DNA of 64,000 nt from Aquihabitans sp. G128 (lineage in GTDB: Bacteria > Actinomycetota > Acidimicrobiia > Acidimicrobiales > Iamiaceae). The translations under genes and the position numbers were made by a program. The notes beneath the pieces are model-generated. The model did no database searches. It saw only the letters and a list, made by a program, of their open reading frames with translations, and was not told where the DNA came from. The stretch lies in NCBI RefSeq assembly GCF_019048865.1, contig NZ_CP077604.1, positions 1,116,001-1,180,000 on the forward strand, written 5' to 3'. Every line of letters begins with the position of its first letter. Position 1 is the first letter of the stretch. This document shows positions 1 through 8,578 of the stretch, piece after piece.

Positions 1-32
1 CACAGGGATGGCTCCGTCTAGGAGGCCATGTC

Positions 33-728
33 TTGGGATCGGACCCGCGCCCAGCCGCGCTCATCGAGCTGTCGAAGATCATCGTCTCGGAGCGGCCGCT
101 CCGCGAGACGCTGTCGCACGTCTCCGAGGTCATCACCGCCGCGCTCCCTGCCGCCTTTGCGGGCATGACGCTGATCGACGAGCGGGGCCAGCCGGTCACC
201 ACGGCCTACACCGACGAGGACTCCCCGGAGATCGACGCCGCGCAATACCGGACCGACGCCGGGCCCTGCCTGGATGCCTGGCGGCTCGCCCACGCCGTGC
301 GCATCGCCGACACCGCCGCCGACGGCCCCTACGAGGCGTTCTGCGCCGCCGCCGTGGCCCACGGCATCCGGAGCACGCTCTCGGTGCCGCTCTGCGCGTT
401 GGACGAACCGCTCGGCGCGCTGAACCTGTACTCCCACGAGGTCGACGCGTTCAGCGACGACGACGTGGAGCTGGCGTTGCAACTGGTGGAGGTGGCGGCG
501 GTCGTCCTCGTCAACGCCCGGGCGTTCTGGGGCGAGCGGGAGCTGAACCTCCAGCTGAACGACGCGCTCAGCTCTCGAGCGGTCATCGAGCAGGCGAAGG
601 GGATCCTCATGGCCCGCAACGCCACGCTCGACGCCGATGCCGCCTTCGACGTGCTCCGCAGCGCGTCCCAGCGCGAGAACGTGAAGCTCCGCGACATCGC
701 CGAGCGCATCGTCGCCAGCCGCGCCTGA
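33..728 (+). CDS. GAF-ANTAR signal-responsive antiterminator-type regulator
   Basis: The predicted protein (231 aa) has an N-terminal GAF-type sensory region at roughly residues 15-150. A C-terminal ANTAR RNA-binding domain at about 165-225 carries the typical start 'AVIEQAKGILMAR'. ANTAR proteins bind paired hairpins in nascent RNA to prevent termination; the GAF ligand is unknown here. The TTG start at 33 is chosen because GGAGG lies at 21-25, seven bases upstream. The frame is open to the window edge, so an upstream start cannot be excluded. It belongs to the same signalling theme as the STAS, SpoIIE and RsbW genes further right. Confidence 0.85.
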   Translation: MGSDPRPAALIELSKIIVSERPLRETLSHVSEVITAALPAAFAGMTLIDERGQPVTTAYTDEDSPEIDAAQYRTDAGPCLDAWRLAHAVRIADTAADGPYEAFCAAAVAHGIRSTLSVPLCALDEPLGALNLYSHEVDAFSDDDVELALQLVEVAAVVLVNARAFWGERELNLQLNDALSSRAVIEQAKGILMARNATLDADAAFDVLRSASQRENVKLRDIAERIVASRA

Positions 729-772
729 AGGAGCGGCGGGTTGCCACGGCCGTGCCGCATCGGCCGGTCGGC

Positions 773-1124
773 TCAGCCGCTCACGGCATCGAGGTGCTGG
801 AGGAGGTCGTGGGCGGCCAGCTCCACGTCCTTGTGACGCCACTCGGCGGCGCGGTACACGCAGGCGATCAGGCCCGAGCGGTGCACCCGGCGCAGGTCGC
901 CGCACACGAACGCGTACCGCGCCTTCGTCTCGTCGTTGGCACCGTCGGTGAGGCCGAGGTGCCAGGAGGCGTACGCCTCCCACGAGTGGCGCTTCGAGGT
1001 AGGCGTTCTGCGCCTCGGCGTCGGGCTGCACCTCACCCCAGTCACTGTCGAGGACGTACTGGCGGCGGTCGATGAGCCCACGCACGTGCTCCACCGCCTC
1101 GGCGTTCACCGCATAGGAGGCCAT
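773..1124 (-). CDS. Conserved actinobacterial small protein of unknown function, frameshifted
   Basis: The N-terminal half (from ATG at 1124, beginning MASYAVNAEAVEHVRGLID) and the C-terminal half (SWEAYASWHLGLTDGANDE, ending HDLLQHLDAVSG) lie in different frames. The change falls near 991-996, where the sequence reads as Glu followed by an extra base before an expected Arg-His-Ser-Trp. Joined, they give about 116 aa resembling an uncharacterised family I recall from many Actinobacteria. No function is known to me. Both halves keep conserved-looking sequence up to the break, so a sequencing error or very recent mutation is likely. A TAGCGC hexamer six bases upstream of the ATG fits a leaderless start. 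Confidence 0.6.
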
Positions 1125-1227
1125 GGGCTCGCGCTACCCGGGTCGCCGCCGGCCAGACCCGCCCCCTTCCTTGCTGCTTCCGCAAGAGCCGATGCGTGCG
1201 GCGATGTCGCCCTCTACCGTGACCGCC

Positions 1228-2148
1228 ATGGCTGCACAGGACCACGAAGACCAGCACGAGCACGAGCACCAGGCGGCGCACGAGCACGGCCACGTCCACC
1301 TCGACGAGGCCGACTGGGAGCGGTGGGCCGGGCAGGCGGAGCGGGAGGGCGAGGTGCTGCTCGACGTGGTGACGAAGGCGGCCAGCTGGGCCTCGGACCT
1401 GCGCGGCACCGCCGTCGGCCCCGTGCGCCACGTGGTCGACGTCGGCTCCGGGCCCGGGGTGGGCAGCTGCGAGCTGGCTCGGCTCTTCCCGGCCGCGACC
1501 GTGACCGCGGTCGACGGCTCACCGGCGATGCTGGAACGGGCTCGGGGGCGGGCCGAGCGGCTCGGGCTCGCCGAGCGGGTGACCACCCACCAGGCCGAGC
1601 TGCCCGATGGCTTGGAGGGGCTGGCTCCCGCCGACCTGGTCTGGGCGTCGATGTCCCTGCACCACGTGGGCGACGAGGTGGCCGCCCTCGCCGCGCTGCG
1701 GAGGCTCCTCGCGCCCGGCGGCCTGGTCGCCATCGCCGAGATCGCCGAGCCGCTGCGCGTCCTCCCCGACGACCTGGGGATCGGCCGGCCCGGCCTCGCC
1801 GATCGGCTCGACGCTGCCGGCTCCCGGTGGTTCGACGAGCTCCGCCGGGGGCTGCCGGGGGCCAAGGCCGCCAACTCGCTCCCGGCCTTGGTGGCCGACG
1901 CCGGCTTGCGCATCGTGGGATCCCGCATCGCCCAGGTCCGCCTCGACCCACCGCTCGCCGACGACGCCCGCCGCTTCGTGGCCGACACCGTCGACCGGTC
2001 CCGCCAGCAGTGGCAGCGCCACCTCGACGCCGACGACGTCGCCGCCCTCGAGGTCCTCGTCGATCCCGGCGACGAGCGCAGCGTCCTGCGTCGCCCCGAC
2101 GTGTTCGTGCACGCCTCGCGAGAGCTCGTGATCGCCGCCCCGGCCTGA
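1228..2148 (+). CDS. Class I SAM-dependent methyltransferase with His-rich N-terminus
   Basis: The predicted protein has about 306 aa. After an unusual His/Glu-rich leader (residues 4-25, possibly metal binding), a Rossmann methyltransferase domain begins with motif I VDVGSGPGVGS at 70-80. The acidic residue of motif II follows (TAVDGS), and the post-I segment reads DLVWASMSLHHVGD. The substrate is unknown. The ATG at 1228 is preferred over in-frame ATGs at 1192 and 1204 because TACCGT (1215-1220) sits seven bases upstream, matching the leaderless pattern seen elsewhere in this window. A longer protein starting upstream is possible. It stands as a single gene. Confidence 0.8.
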   Translation: MAAQDHEDQHEHEHQAAHEHGHVHLDEADWERWAGQAEREGEVLLDVVTKAASWASDLRGTAVGPVRHVVDVGSGPGVGSCELARLFPAATVTAVDGSPAMLERARGRAERLGLAERVTTHQAELPDGLEGLAPADLVWASMSLHHVGDEVAALAALRRLLAPGGLVAIAEIAEPLRVLPDDLGIGRPGLADRLDAAGSRWFDELRRGLPGAKAANSLPALVADAGLRIVGSRIAQVRLDPPLADDARRFVADTVDRSRQQWQRHLDADDVAALEVLVDPGDERSVLRRPDVFVHASRELVIAAPA

Positions 2149-2261
2149 CCGCCGCACCCGCCCGGCGCGCACGCGGCGCAGGCCGCGGCGGGCGGGCCTA
2201 CCCTGTGCGGTCGGTGGAGCGGGCCACCGAACCAGAGGTTCCTGCACCCGAGAGGAAGACG

Positions 2262-2600
2262 ATGGCCGAGACCGAGGGGCAGCCGGCGAACGAGGCGTTC
2301 CACGTCGCGACGCACCGCACCGGCTTCACCGAGACCGTCACCGTCACCGGCGAGCTCGACCTCGCCACCGCGCCCGCCCTCGCCGCTGCGGTCTCCGAGG
2401 CCATCGCCGCCGGGGTCGGCAAGATCGTGCTCGACGCCTCGGGCCTCACCTACATCGACTCCATCGGCATCAGCCTCCTCGTGCGGGCGTGGAACGAGAT
2501 GAAGGGCCGGGCCACGATGCCCGTCGTGGTCACGAACCTGCAGCCCAACGTGCGCCGCGTCCTCGAGGTCTGCGGGATCGTCAACCTGGTCACCGAGTAG
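2262..2600 (+). CDS. STAS-domain anti-sigma factor antagonist
   Basis: A single STAS domain fills this 112-aa protein. The conserved phosphorylatable serine lies in the TYIDSIGI segment (Ser67), and the C-terminal helix has the usual PNVRRVLEVCGI form. In the partner-switching model, the unphosphorylated protein binds an RsbW-type kinase and frees a sigma factor; a SpoIIE-type phosphatase reactivates it. Candidate partners lie nearby: the phosphatase at 7328-8530 and the kinase at 11669-12142. AGAGGAAG at 2251-2258 provides the ribosome binding site for the ATG. TACCCT at 2199-2204 is a plausible -10 element. Confidence 0.88.
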   Translation: MAETEGQPANEAFHVATHRTGFTETVTVTGELDLATAPALAAAVSEAIAAGVGKIVLDASGLTYIDSIGISLLVRAWNEMKGRATMPVVVTNLQPNVRRVLEVCGIVNLVTE

Positions 2601-2640
2601 GCGGCCTCCGGATCCCCCGGCGGGGTGGCACCATGCACCG

Positions 2641-3447
2641 GTGCTCGTCCCGTCCGGTTCCGCCCGCATCGCCTACGACGCCGAGGGAGCAGGAGCACCG
2701 GTGCTGCTCCTGCACGCCGGCGTCACCGACCGCCGCAGCTGGCGCCCCCTCGTCGACCACCTCGGCGGAGGGTTCCGCACCATCGCGTACGACCGGCGCG
2801 GGTTCGGCGAGACCACCTACGACCCGGAGCCCCACCGCGAGGCCGACGGCGCGCTGGCGGTGCTCGACGCCGAGGGCGTCGGTTCGGCCGCGGTGGTCGG
2901 CGCATCGAACGGCGGCCGCCGAGCCATCGACCTTGCCCTCGCCGCCCCCGACCGGGTCGATGCCCTGGTGCTGATCGGCGCCGGGGTCAGTGGCGCCCCC
3001 GAGCTGGAGGTCGCCGCGCTGGCGCCGGACGTGCAGGACCTGGTGGCTCGCTACGAGGCCGCCGAGGAGGCCGGCGACCTCGACCTGGTGAACCGGCTCG
3101 AGGCCCACGCCTGGCTCGACGGCTGGACCGCCCCGGAGGGACGGGTGGGCGAGCCCGTCCGGGCCCGGTTCCTTGAGGCGAACGACATCGCCCTGCGATC
3201 GCCCGACCCCGGCCCCGAGGACCCGGTCGTGCCGGCCTGGGACCGCCTGGGCGAGATCACCGTCCCCACCCTCGTGCTGTGCGGTGAGCACGACGTGGTC
3301 GCCGTTCCGGCGGCCGAGCACCTGGCTGCCCACATCCCCGGTGCCCGCTACGAGGTGCTCGCCGGCACCGGCCACCTTCCCCACGTCGAAGGCCACCCGG
3401 AGGCCCTCCGCCTGATCACCGAGCTGCTCGAGGCGGTCGGCCCATGA
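2641..3447 (+). CDS. Alpha/beta hydrolase
   Basis: This 268-aa protein has the alpha/beta-hydrolase layout. An oxyanion-region LLHAG lies near residue 25, and the nucleophile elbow is GASNGG with Ser89. The likely acid is Asp218 in CGEHDVV and the catalytic His245 is in GTGHLPH. The substrate cannot be told from sequence; esterase, lactonase or haloperoxidase-like activities are all common in this fold. It starts with GTG, and a CACCAT hexamer six bases before it resembles the leaderless motif. It overlaps the following hydrolase gene by ATGA, so the two are probably translationally coupled. Confidence 0.82.
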   Translation: MLVPSGSARIAYDAEGAGAPVLLLHAGVTDRRSWRPLVDHLGGGFRTIAYDRRGFGETTYDPEPHREADGALAVLDAEGVGSAAVVGASNGGRRAIDLALAAPDRVDALVLIGAGVSGAPELEVAALAPDVQDLVARYEAAEEAGDLDLVNRLEAHAWLDGWTAPEGRVGEPVRARFLEANDIALRSPDPGPEDPVVPAWDRLGEITVPTLVLCGEHDVVAVPAAEHLAAHIPGARYEVLAGTGHLPHVEGHPEALRLITELLEAVGP

Positions 3448-4073
3448 CCGGCGAGGGCGAGGGCCGCGGCACGATCGGGCTCGGTCCCGGCGGCGCCAGC
3501 GGCGAGCTCGCCGGCCTCGTGCAGCCCTTCCGGCTCCTGGCGCGCACCCGCCGCCTGCACGGCGCGCCGCGTGGCCACGGCTCCCGGGTGGTGGTCCTGC
3601 CCGGCCACAACTTCGGCGACGGCACGACGGCGGTGCTGCGCCGCTACCTCGCCGGGCGGGGCCACGACGTCTCCGGATGGGGCCTGGGCCGCAACGACCA
3701 CGACGCCCGCACCATGGTGCAGCCGATGATCGCCGAGCTCGATCGACGGGTCGACGAGGGCGCCACCGGCCGGGCGGCGCTGGTGGGCCAGAGCCTCGGG
3801 GGGTTCCTCGCCCGAGAGGTCGCCCGGCACCGGCCCGACCTCGTGTCCCGGGTCATCACGCTGGGCAGCCCGCTCTATGCCCCCACCTCAGCCTTGCCCA
3901 TCACGGTGCCGATCACCGCCCTGTGGAGCCGCTCGGACCACGTGGTCCCGCCGGGCTGGACCACCGACGACGGCCCCACGGTCGAGCTGGTCGAGGTCCG
4001 CAGCACCCACTTCGCCATGGGCTTCGACCCCGACGTCTGGCTGGTGGTGGCGGACCGGCTCGCTCGCGCCTGA
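3444..4073 (+). CDS. Esterase/lipase-like alpha/beta hydrolase
   Basis: This is a second hydrolase of 209 aa, coupled to the gene before it by a 4-base ATGA overlap. The nucleophile elbow is VGQSLGG (Ser117). Asp165 in WSRSDHVV and His189 in STHFAMG complete a plausible triad. The LPGHNFGDGT segment fits a lipase-type oxyanion loop, and the overall pattern resembles the PGAP1/lipase-like group that acts on lipids or acyl esters. There is no signal peptide, so it is probably cytoplasmic. Substrate and role are unknown. The pairing suggests sequential or related ester hydrolysis. Confidence 0.78.
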   Translation: MTGEGEGRGTIGLGPGGASGELAGLVQPFRLLARTRRLHGAPRGHGSRVVVLPGHNFGDGTTAVLRRYLAGRGHDVSGWGLGRNDHDARTMVQPMIAELDRRVDEGATGRAALVGQSLGGFLAREVARHRPDLVSRVITLGSPLYAPTSALPITVPITALWSRSDHVVPPGWTTDDGPTVELVEVRSTHFAMGFDPDVWLVVADRLARA

Positions 4074-4117
4074 CCTGATCGGTCATCCGCCGCCGCCACC
4101 GGCTCCGAACTCCCTGC

Positions 4118-4363
4118 GTGTTCAACGTGGGCGGTCCCGAGATCGTGGTCATCCTGGTCGTCGCCCTGCTGATCCTCGGGCCCGACCAGCTGCCGAAGGC
4201 CATGCGCACCGTCGGAAACGTGATGGAGCAGGTCCGCCGGGTGTCCGGCGGGTTCCAGGCCGAGATCAAGAAGGCCATGGACGCCGCCACCGCCGAGGAG
4301 CCGGCCGCCAAGCCCGCCACGGAGCCCCGCCCCGAACCGCAGTCCGAGCCGACCTCCGCCTGA
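4118..4363 (+). CDS. TatA/TatB-family twin-arginine translocase subunit
   Basis: This 81-aa protein has a single N-terminal membrane helix (residues 8-20, VVILVVALLIL), then the hallmark LGPDQLP hinge and an amphipathic helix, and ends in a Pro/Glu-rich soluble tail. This is the TatA/TatB architecture. The starting MFNVGGPE and the LGP hinge are closer to TatB than to TatA, but short proteins are hard to separate. Tat systems export folded proteins. No tatC is in the window and this is a solitary gene, so it may be an extra copy. The start is GTG with no clear Shine-Dalgarno sequence. Confidence 0.8.
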   Translation: MFNVGGPEIVVILVVALLILGPDQLPKAMRTVGNVMEQVRRVSGGFQAEIKKAMDAATAEEPAAKPATEPRPEPQSEPTSA

Positions 4364-4462
4364 CCCGCTCGGGGTCCATCTGCCCGCCGAACCCACCGAG
4401 CTCCGGGTGCGCGGCCCGTGCAGGCGAGGGCTTCAGACCCGGGGCTTGGCGCAGGGTGGGGC

Positions 4463-4894
4463 TCAGCCGAGCGGGGCGGTGAGCTCGATGTTGATGTCGT
4501 CGGGGTCCTGGAACGAGAGGATCGCCATGCCGGCGTCGGCGAGGTCGTTGATCTCGCCCCGCTCGATGCCGGCGCCGTCGAGGGCGGCGGCCGCCGACTC
4601 GAGCTCGCTGCGGTCGGCCACGGCGAAGCTCACGTGGTCGAGGCCGGTGTGCTCGGAGTCGAACGCCTGCGGGCCGACGGGGCGGAGCCCGAAGAGGGTG
4701 CCCTGGGGCGTCTGGTAGACGGTGCCGCCGTAGAACTGCTCCGGCGATGCGCTCACCCCCGGCTCGTCGGCGTGGTCGGAGGCGTCCACGGCGGTCGGCC
4801 AACCGAACACCTGGTCGTAGAAGGCCTTGGACCGAGCGATGTCGGTGACGGTCAGTCGGACGTGGGCGAAGCCGTTGCTGTTCACGAGTGCCAT
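4463..4894 (-). CDS. VOC (glyoxalase/dioxygenase superfamily) protein
   Basis: This 143-aa protein has two beta-alpha-beta-beta-beta repeats of the vicinal-oxygen-chelate fold. The first opens at FAHVRLTVTDIARSKAFYDQ (residues 9-28) and the second at LDHVSFAVAD. Candidate metal ligands are His11, His85 and a late Glu in INIELTAP. VOC proteins include glyoxalases, extradiol dioxygenases and resistance proteins; nothing here decides the substrate. It is a single gene, with TAGTGC six bases before the ATG. Confidence 0.82.
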   Translation of the reverse strand: MALVNSNGFAHVRLTVTDIARSKAFYDQVFGWPTAVDASDHADEPGVSASPEQFYGGTVYQTPQGTLFGLRPVGPQAFDSEHTGLDHVSFAVADRSELESAAAALDGAGIERGEINDLADAGMAILSFQDPDDINIELTAPLG

Positions 4895-4972
4895 GGAGCT
4901 GCACTACCCGTGGCCGCGACCGGGACCCCACCCGATGTTGAGGGGCCTGCCGACCGGAGGCGGCGGCCGACC

Positions 4973-4978
4973 TAGGGT
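4973..4978 (+). promoter_or_regulatory. Leaderless-type -10 element (TAGGGT)
   Basis: TAGGGT is followed after six bases by GTG at 4985. This spacing puts the transcription start at or next to the start codon, which supports a real gene there despite its early stop codon. Confidence 0.5.
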
Positions 4979-4984
4979 CCGGTC

Positions 4985-5170
4985 GTGTCCGATCCACGCG
5001 GGTGACCCTGGTGGGAGCGAGCAGCGCTGCTGGCGATCGTCGTGCTGGTGGCAGCAGCGGTGGTGCTGGTGGCGTCGGGCGAGGGGGCCGCAGGTGGTGG
5101 CCTCATCGGGGGCGCGCTGGCGATGGCCGCCAACCTCGCCGTCCAGCGACGGCGGGCGTCCCGCGCCTGA
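4985..5170 (+). pseudogene. Small membrane protein gene with an in-frame TGA at codon 7
   Basis: From GTG 4985 the frame reads VSDPRG, then TGA at 5003-5005, then continues open for 54 codons as PWWERAALLAIVVLVAAAVV and onward to a TGA at 5168. The downstream part is one clear membrane helix, a Gly/Ala-rich stretch and a basic tail QRRRASRA. The leaderless-type TAGGGT six bases before the GTG argues that 4985 is the true start. One base change (TGG to TGA, Trp to stop) would explain the break, as would a base-call error. No alternative start exists before the hydrophobic segment. Function is unknown. Confidence 0.5.
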
Positions 5171-5273
5171 CGGTTCGCGCACCTGACGGGAGGCTGGGCA
5201 AGATCACCCGAACGGAGCACGGGTCGGGGGTCACATCGGGTCCGTGCGGCGCTCGCTCGGGTAGCTCGACCGC

Positions 5274-6225
5274 ATGGATGCCATCACCCTGCTCAAGGAC
5301 GACCACCGGACCGTGGAGAAGCTCTTCAAGCGCTTCGAGAAGGCTGGTGACGGCGCCTACGCCGACAAGCGCCAGATCGCCGACCGGATCTGCGAGGAGC
5401 TGTCGAAGCACGCAGCCATCGAGGAGATGCTCTTCTACCCCGTCACCCGCGCCACCGTGCCGGAGACCGAGGACATCGTGCTCGAGAGCCTCGAGGAGCA
5501 CCACATCGTCAAGTGGGTGCTCTCGGAGATCGACGACCTCGACCCCCACGACGAGCGCTTCGACGCCAAGGTCACCGTCCTCATCGAGAACGTGCGCCAC
5601 CACGTGAAGGAAGAGGAGGAGGAGTACTTCCCGCAGGTCCGCGAGGAGCTCGGGCGCAAGGCCCTGGCCGAGCTCGGCGATGCCATGGTCGACGCCAAGA
5701 AGACGGCGCCGACGCACCCGCACCCCCGCGCCCCCCGACACCCCTCCCGGCAACGTCGTGGCGGGCACCGCGGCCGGCGTGGTCGACAAGGTGACCGACA
5801 CCGTGAGCGGCCTGGCCCAGGGCTCGCTGGCCGTCGCCCAGGACGTCATCGCCAAGGTCAGCGGGTCGAAGACCAGCGCAAAGGCCCCCAAGGGGAGCTC
5901 CGTCGCCCGCAAGACCGCCACCAAGGTCCGCTCCGGCGCCAAGGAGACCGCCGACAAGGCCACCAAGGCGACGGCCAAGGCCAAGCGCACCGGCGAGGCC
6001 ACCACCAAGGCCACCACCGCTCGGGCCAAGGCCACCGCCAAGGCCGCCACGTCCGGAGCCAAGGGGACGGCCACCTCGGCCAGGAAGGGCGCAGCCCGCA
6101 CCACGACCGCGGCCAAGCGCAGCGCCAAGCGCACCGCGACCACGGCGAAGGGCGCCGCCAAGACCACCAAGGCATCCGCCAAGCGGGCCGGCACCAACAC
6201 CCGCAAGGCTGCCGCCTCGCGCTGA
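5274..6225 (+). CDS. Hemerythrin-domain protein with histone-H1-like Lys/Ala tail, frameshifted
   Basis: Residues 1-140 form a hemerythrin-like four-helix domain. Metal-site residues sit in KDDHRTVEKLF, HAAIEEMLFYP, EEHHIVKWVL and HHVKEEEEEYFP; such domains bind a di-iron centre and oxygen species. The frame then shifts by one base in the C-runs at 5723-5736. It continues to 6225 as a roughly 150-residue tail built from Lys-Ala-Thr repeats (KATAKAKRTG, KAATSGAKG), like eukaryotic histone H1 or the HupB tail. The joined protein is about 315 aa. A plausible role is a DNA-associated oxidative-stress protein, but that is inference. TAGCTC six bases before the ATG suggests a leaderless start. Confidence 0.7.
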
Positions 6226-6320
6226 TCCTGCCGGGCCGACGGGACGAGAGCTCCCGTCGGCCGGCGACGATCACCCGGAGGGTGGGTCGGCCCCGGCCCC
6301 ACCTCGGGTAGCCCCCGGCC

Positions 6321-7268
6321 ATGGCTGAGATCGGGTACTTCCTGTCGGGTGAGGAGCACGGGCCCAACGCCCTGCTCGAGCAGGCAAAGGGGGCCGAGGC
6401 CCACGGCTTCTCGTCGGTCTGGATCTCCGACCACTTCCACCCCTGGCTCGACGAGCAGGGGTCGAGCCCGTTCGTGTGGGGCGTGATCGGCGCCATCGCC
6501 GCCACGACCTCGCTGCAGGTGACCACCGCGGTCACGTGCCCGACGATGCGCATCCACCCGGCGATCGTCGCCCAAGCCGCCGCCACCGCCTCCCTGCAGC
6601 TCGACGGCCGCTTCCGCCTGGGCGTCGGCACGGGCGAGGCCCTCAACGAGCACGTGCTGGGCGATCGGTGGCCCGGCGCCGACGAGCGCATCGACCAGCT
6701 GCGCGAGGCCATCGAGGTCATGCGGAAGCTCTGGACCGGTGAGCAGCTGTCGTTCGAGGGCGATCACTACGTGGTGGACCGGGCCCGCCTCTACGACCAC
6801 CCGACCGAGACCATCCCGGTGCCGATCTCGGCGTTCGGCCCGAAGGCGCTGGACCTCGCCATCGAGGTCGGCGACGGCTTCGTGACGGCCTCCCCCGACG
6901 GCGACTCCCGCCAGCGCTACCAGGACGAGGGCGGCACGGGGCCGACCATGGCCGGGGTGAAGGTCTGCTGGGGCGCCGACGAGGACGAGGCGGCGAAGCT
7001 CGCCCACCACCTGTGGCGCAACGAGGGCGTTCCCGGCGAGCTGGCCCAGGAGCTGCCCATGCCCGGGCACTTCGCCCAGGCCAGCGAGCTGGTCACCGTC
7101 GAGGCCATCAAGGACTCGCACGCCTGTGGCCCCGATCCGGAGCGCCACGTCGAGATCCTCAAGGAGTACCTGGATGCCGGCTTCGACGAGGTCTACGTGA
7201 ACCAGATCGGGCCCGACCAGGAGGGCTTCTTCGAGTTCTTCGAGTCCGAGGTCCGGCCTCGCCTCTGA
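6321..7268 (+). CDS. F420-dependent LLM-class oxidoreductase (TIGR03557-like)
   Basis: This 315-aa protein has the luciferase-like (beta/alpha)8 fold. The N-terminal IGYFLSGEEHGP strand leads into an FSSVWISDHFHPW segment typical of F420-dependent glucose-6-phosphate dehydrogenase relatives. GVGTGEALNEH matches the cofactor-binding loop of the TIGR03557 group, and the C-terminus has GFDEVYVNQIGPDQEGF. The family transfers hydride between an alcohol or hydroxy substrate and cofactor F420; the substrate is unknown. It is a single gene, and TAGCCC lies six bases before the ATG. Confidence 0.85.
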   Translation: MAEIGYFLSGEEHGPNALLEQAKGAEAHGFSSVWISDHFHPWLDEQGSSPFVWGVIGAIAATTSLQVTTAVTCPTMRIHPAIVAQAAATASLQLDGRFRLGVGTGEALNEHVLGDRWPGADERIDQLREAIEVMRKLWTGEQLSFEGDHYVVDRARLYDHPTETIPVPISAFGPKALDLAIEVGDGFVTASPDGDSRQRYQDEGGTGPTMAGVKVCWGADEDEAAKLAHHLWRNEGVPGELAQELPMPGHFAQASELVTVEAIKDSHACGPDPERHVEILKEYLDAGFDEVYVNQIGPDQEGFFEFFESEVRPRL

Positions 7269-7315
7269 ACGGGTGACCGGAGGCGAGCCAGCCGGTCGCC
7301 CGCCACGGCGGCACC

Positions 7316-7321
7316 TAGGGT
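7316..7321 (+). promoter_or_regulatory. Leaderless-type -10 element (TAGGGT)
   Basis: TAGGGT ends six bases before the ATG at 7328. No Shine-Dalgarno sequence precedes that ATG. Confidence 0.55.
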
Positions 7322-7327
7322 GCAGCG

Positions 7328-8530
7328 ATGGCCGACGACGGTGGACGAACGAGCGATGCGTCGCTGCTCGCCGCGATGACCGGTCTGCTCGACGAAGCCC
7401 GCCGGCTGGCCCCCCATCGGCTGCCCGGCCTGATCGCGTCAGCGGCCGAGCAGCTCGGCGCCCGCGAGGCCCGGGTGTGGCTCTCCGATCCCCAGCAGCG
7501 GATCCTGGTGCACGTGCCCCACAGCGACCAGGCGGTGCAGCTGCCCGAGCAGCCCATCGATGCCTCGAGCGCCGGGCGGGCCTACTCCCACAGCGAGACG
7601 GTGGCGGCCGAGGACGAGGGCGTCACGCACCTGTGGGTGCCGCTCATCGATGGCGTGGACCGGATCGGCGTGCTCGAGCTGGTCGTGGCGGACCTCGGCG
7701 AAGCCGGGCGACGCCGCTTCGAGCACCTGGCGGCGGTGGCCGCCGCCGAGATCATCACGCGAGGCCAGTACAGCGACACGTTCACCCGCCGACGAAGGCG
7801 GCGATCGATGTCGCTGGCCGCCGAGCTGCAGTGGCAGGAGCTGCCGCCCACCAGCTTCTCCACCGCTGACGTGTCGGTGGCCGGCATGCTCGAGCCGGCG
7901 TACACCGTCGGCGGCGACACGTTCGACTACGCCCACGGCCCCGACCGGATGGACCTCGTCATCCTCGACTCCGTGGGCCACGACCTCGGGTCGAGCCTGA
8001 TCTCCACCCTCGCGCTGGCGGCCTACCGCAACGCCCGTCGGGCGGGCGGCGACCTCGCCGACGCCGCCCGCCTCATGGATCGCGCCATCCAGGAGCAGAT
8101 CGGCCGCGGGCGCTACGCCACCGGCCAGCTGGGCCGGCTCGACACCCGGACCGGCGTGCTGCGCTGGCTCAACGCCGGCCACCCGCCGCCCCTGCTGGTG
8201 CGACGCAACCACATCGCCGAGCTGGCCTGCCGCCCGCGCCTGCCGTTCGGCATCGGGCACATGGAGCCGGACCGGGTGTGGGAGATCGCCGAGGACCAGC
8301 TGGAGCCCGGCGACGGGGTGCTCTTCTACACCGACGGCGTCATCGAGGCCCAAGCCCTCGGCGGCGAGGACTTCGGCCTCGACCGGCTCATCGACTTCGT
8401 GAGCAAGGCCGTCGCCGCCGACCTCGGCCCGGCCGAGACGGTCCGCCGCCTCTCGAACGCCATCCTCGACTTCCACGGCGGCCACCTGCGCGACGACGCG
8501 ACCAGCTTCCTGGTGGTGTGGACGCCCTGA
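7328..8530 (+). CDS. GAF-SpoIIE (PP2C-type) serine phosphatase
   Basis: This 400-aa protein has a GAF-like sensory region at about residues 25-150. A PPM/SpoIIE phosphatase domain follows from about 165 to the end. Metal-binding and signature segments are visible: VGGDTFDY, DSVGHDLGSSL, LNAGHPPPLL, LFYTDGVIEA and DDATSFLVV. Such enzymes dephosphorylate STAS anti-sigma antagonists, switching on a sigma factor in response to a small-molecule or redox signal sensed by GAF. Candidate substrates are the STAS proteins at 2262 and 12215. A palindrome, CCCGGCGCCGGG at 8533-8544, follows the stop and may act as a terminator. Confidence 0.88.
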   Translation: MADDGGRTSDASLLAAMTGLLDEARRLAPHRLPGLIASAAEQLGAREARVWLSDPQQRILVHVPHSDQAVQLPEQPIDASSAGRAYSHSETVAAEDEGVTHLWVPLIDGVDRIGVLELVVADLGEAGRRRFEHLAAVAAAEIITRGQYSDTFTRRRRRRSMSLAAELQWQELPPTSFSTADVSVAGMLEPAYTVGGDTFDYAHGPDRMDLVILDSVGHDLGSSLISTLALAAYRNARRAGGDLADAARLMDRAIQEQIGRGRYATGQLGRLDTRTGVLRWLNAGHPPPLLVRRNHIAELACRPRLPFGIGHMEPDRVWEIAEDQLEPGDGVLFYTDGVIEAQALGGEDFGLDRLIDFVSKAVAADLGPAETVRRLSNAILDFHGGHLRDDATSFLVVWTP

Positions 8531-8578
8531 CGCCCGGCGCCGGGTTCTGCACGGAGGTGCGGGGGATATGCACCCGCG

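Noticed and set aside
5003..5005. Possible recoded TGA (selenocysteine or readthrough)
   Set aside because: The residue position next to Trp-Trp favours a lost Trp codon. No selenocysteine machinery or SECIS-type hairpin is seen nearby.
5731..5736. Programmed ribosomal frameshifting at C-runs
   Set aside because: Breaks occur in many unrelated genes with no shared slippery heptamer or downstream structure, so sequencing error is simpler.
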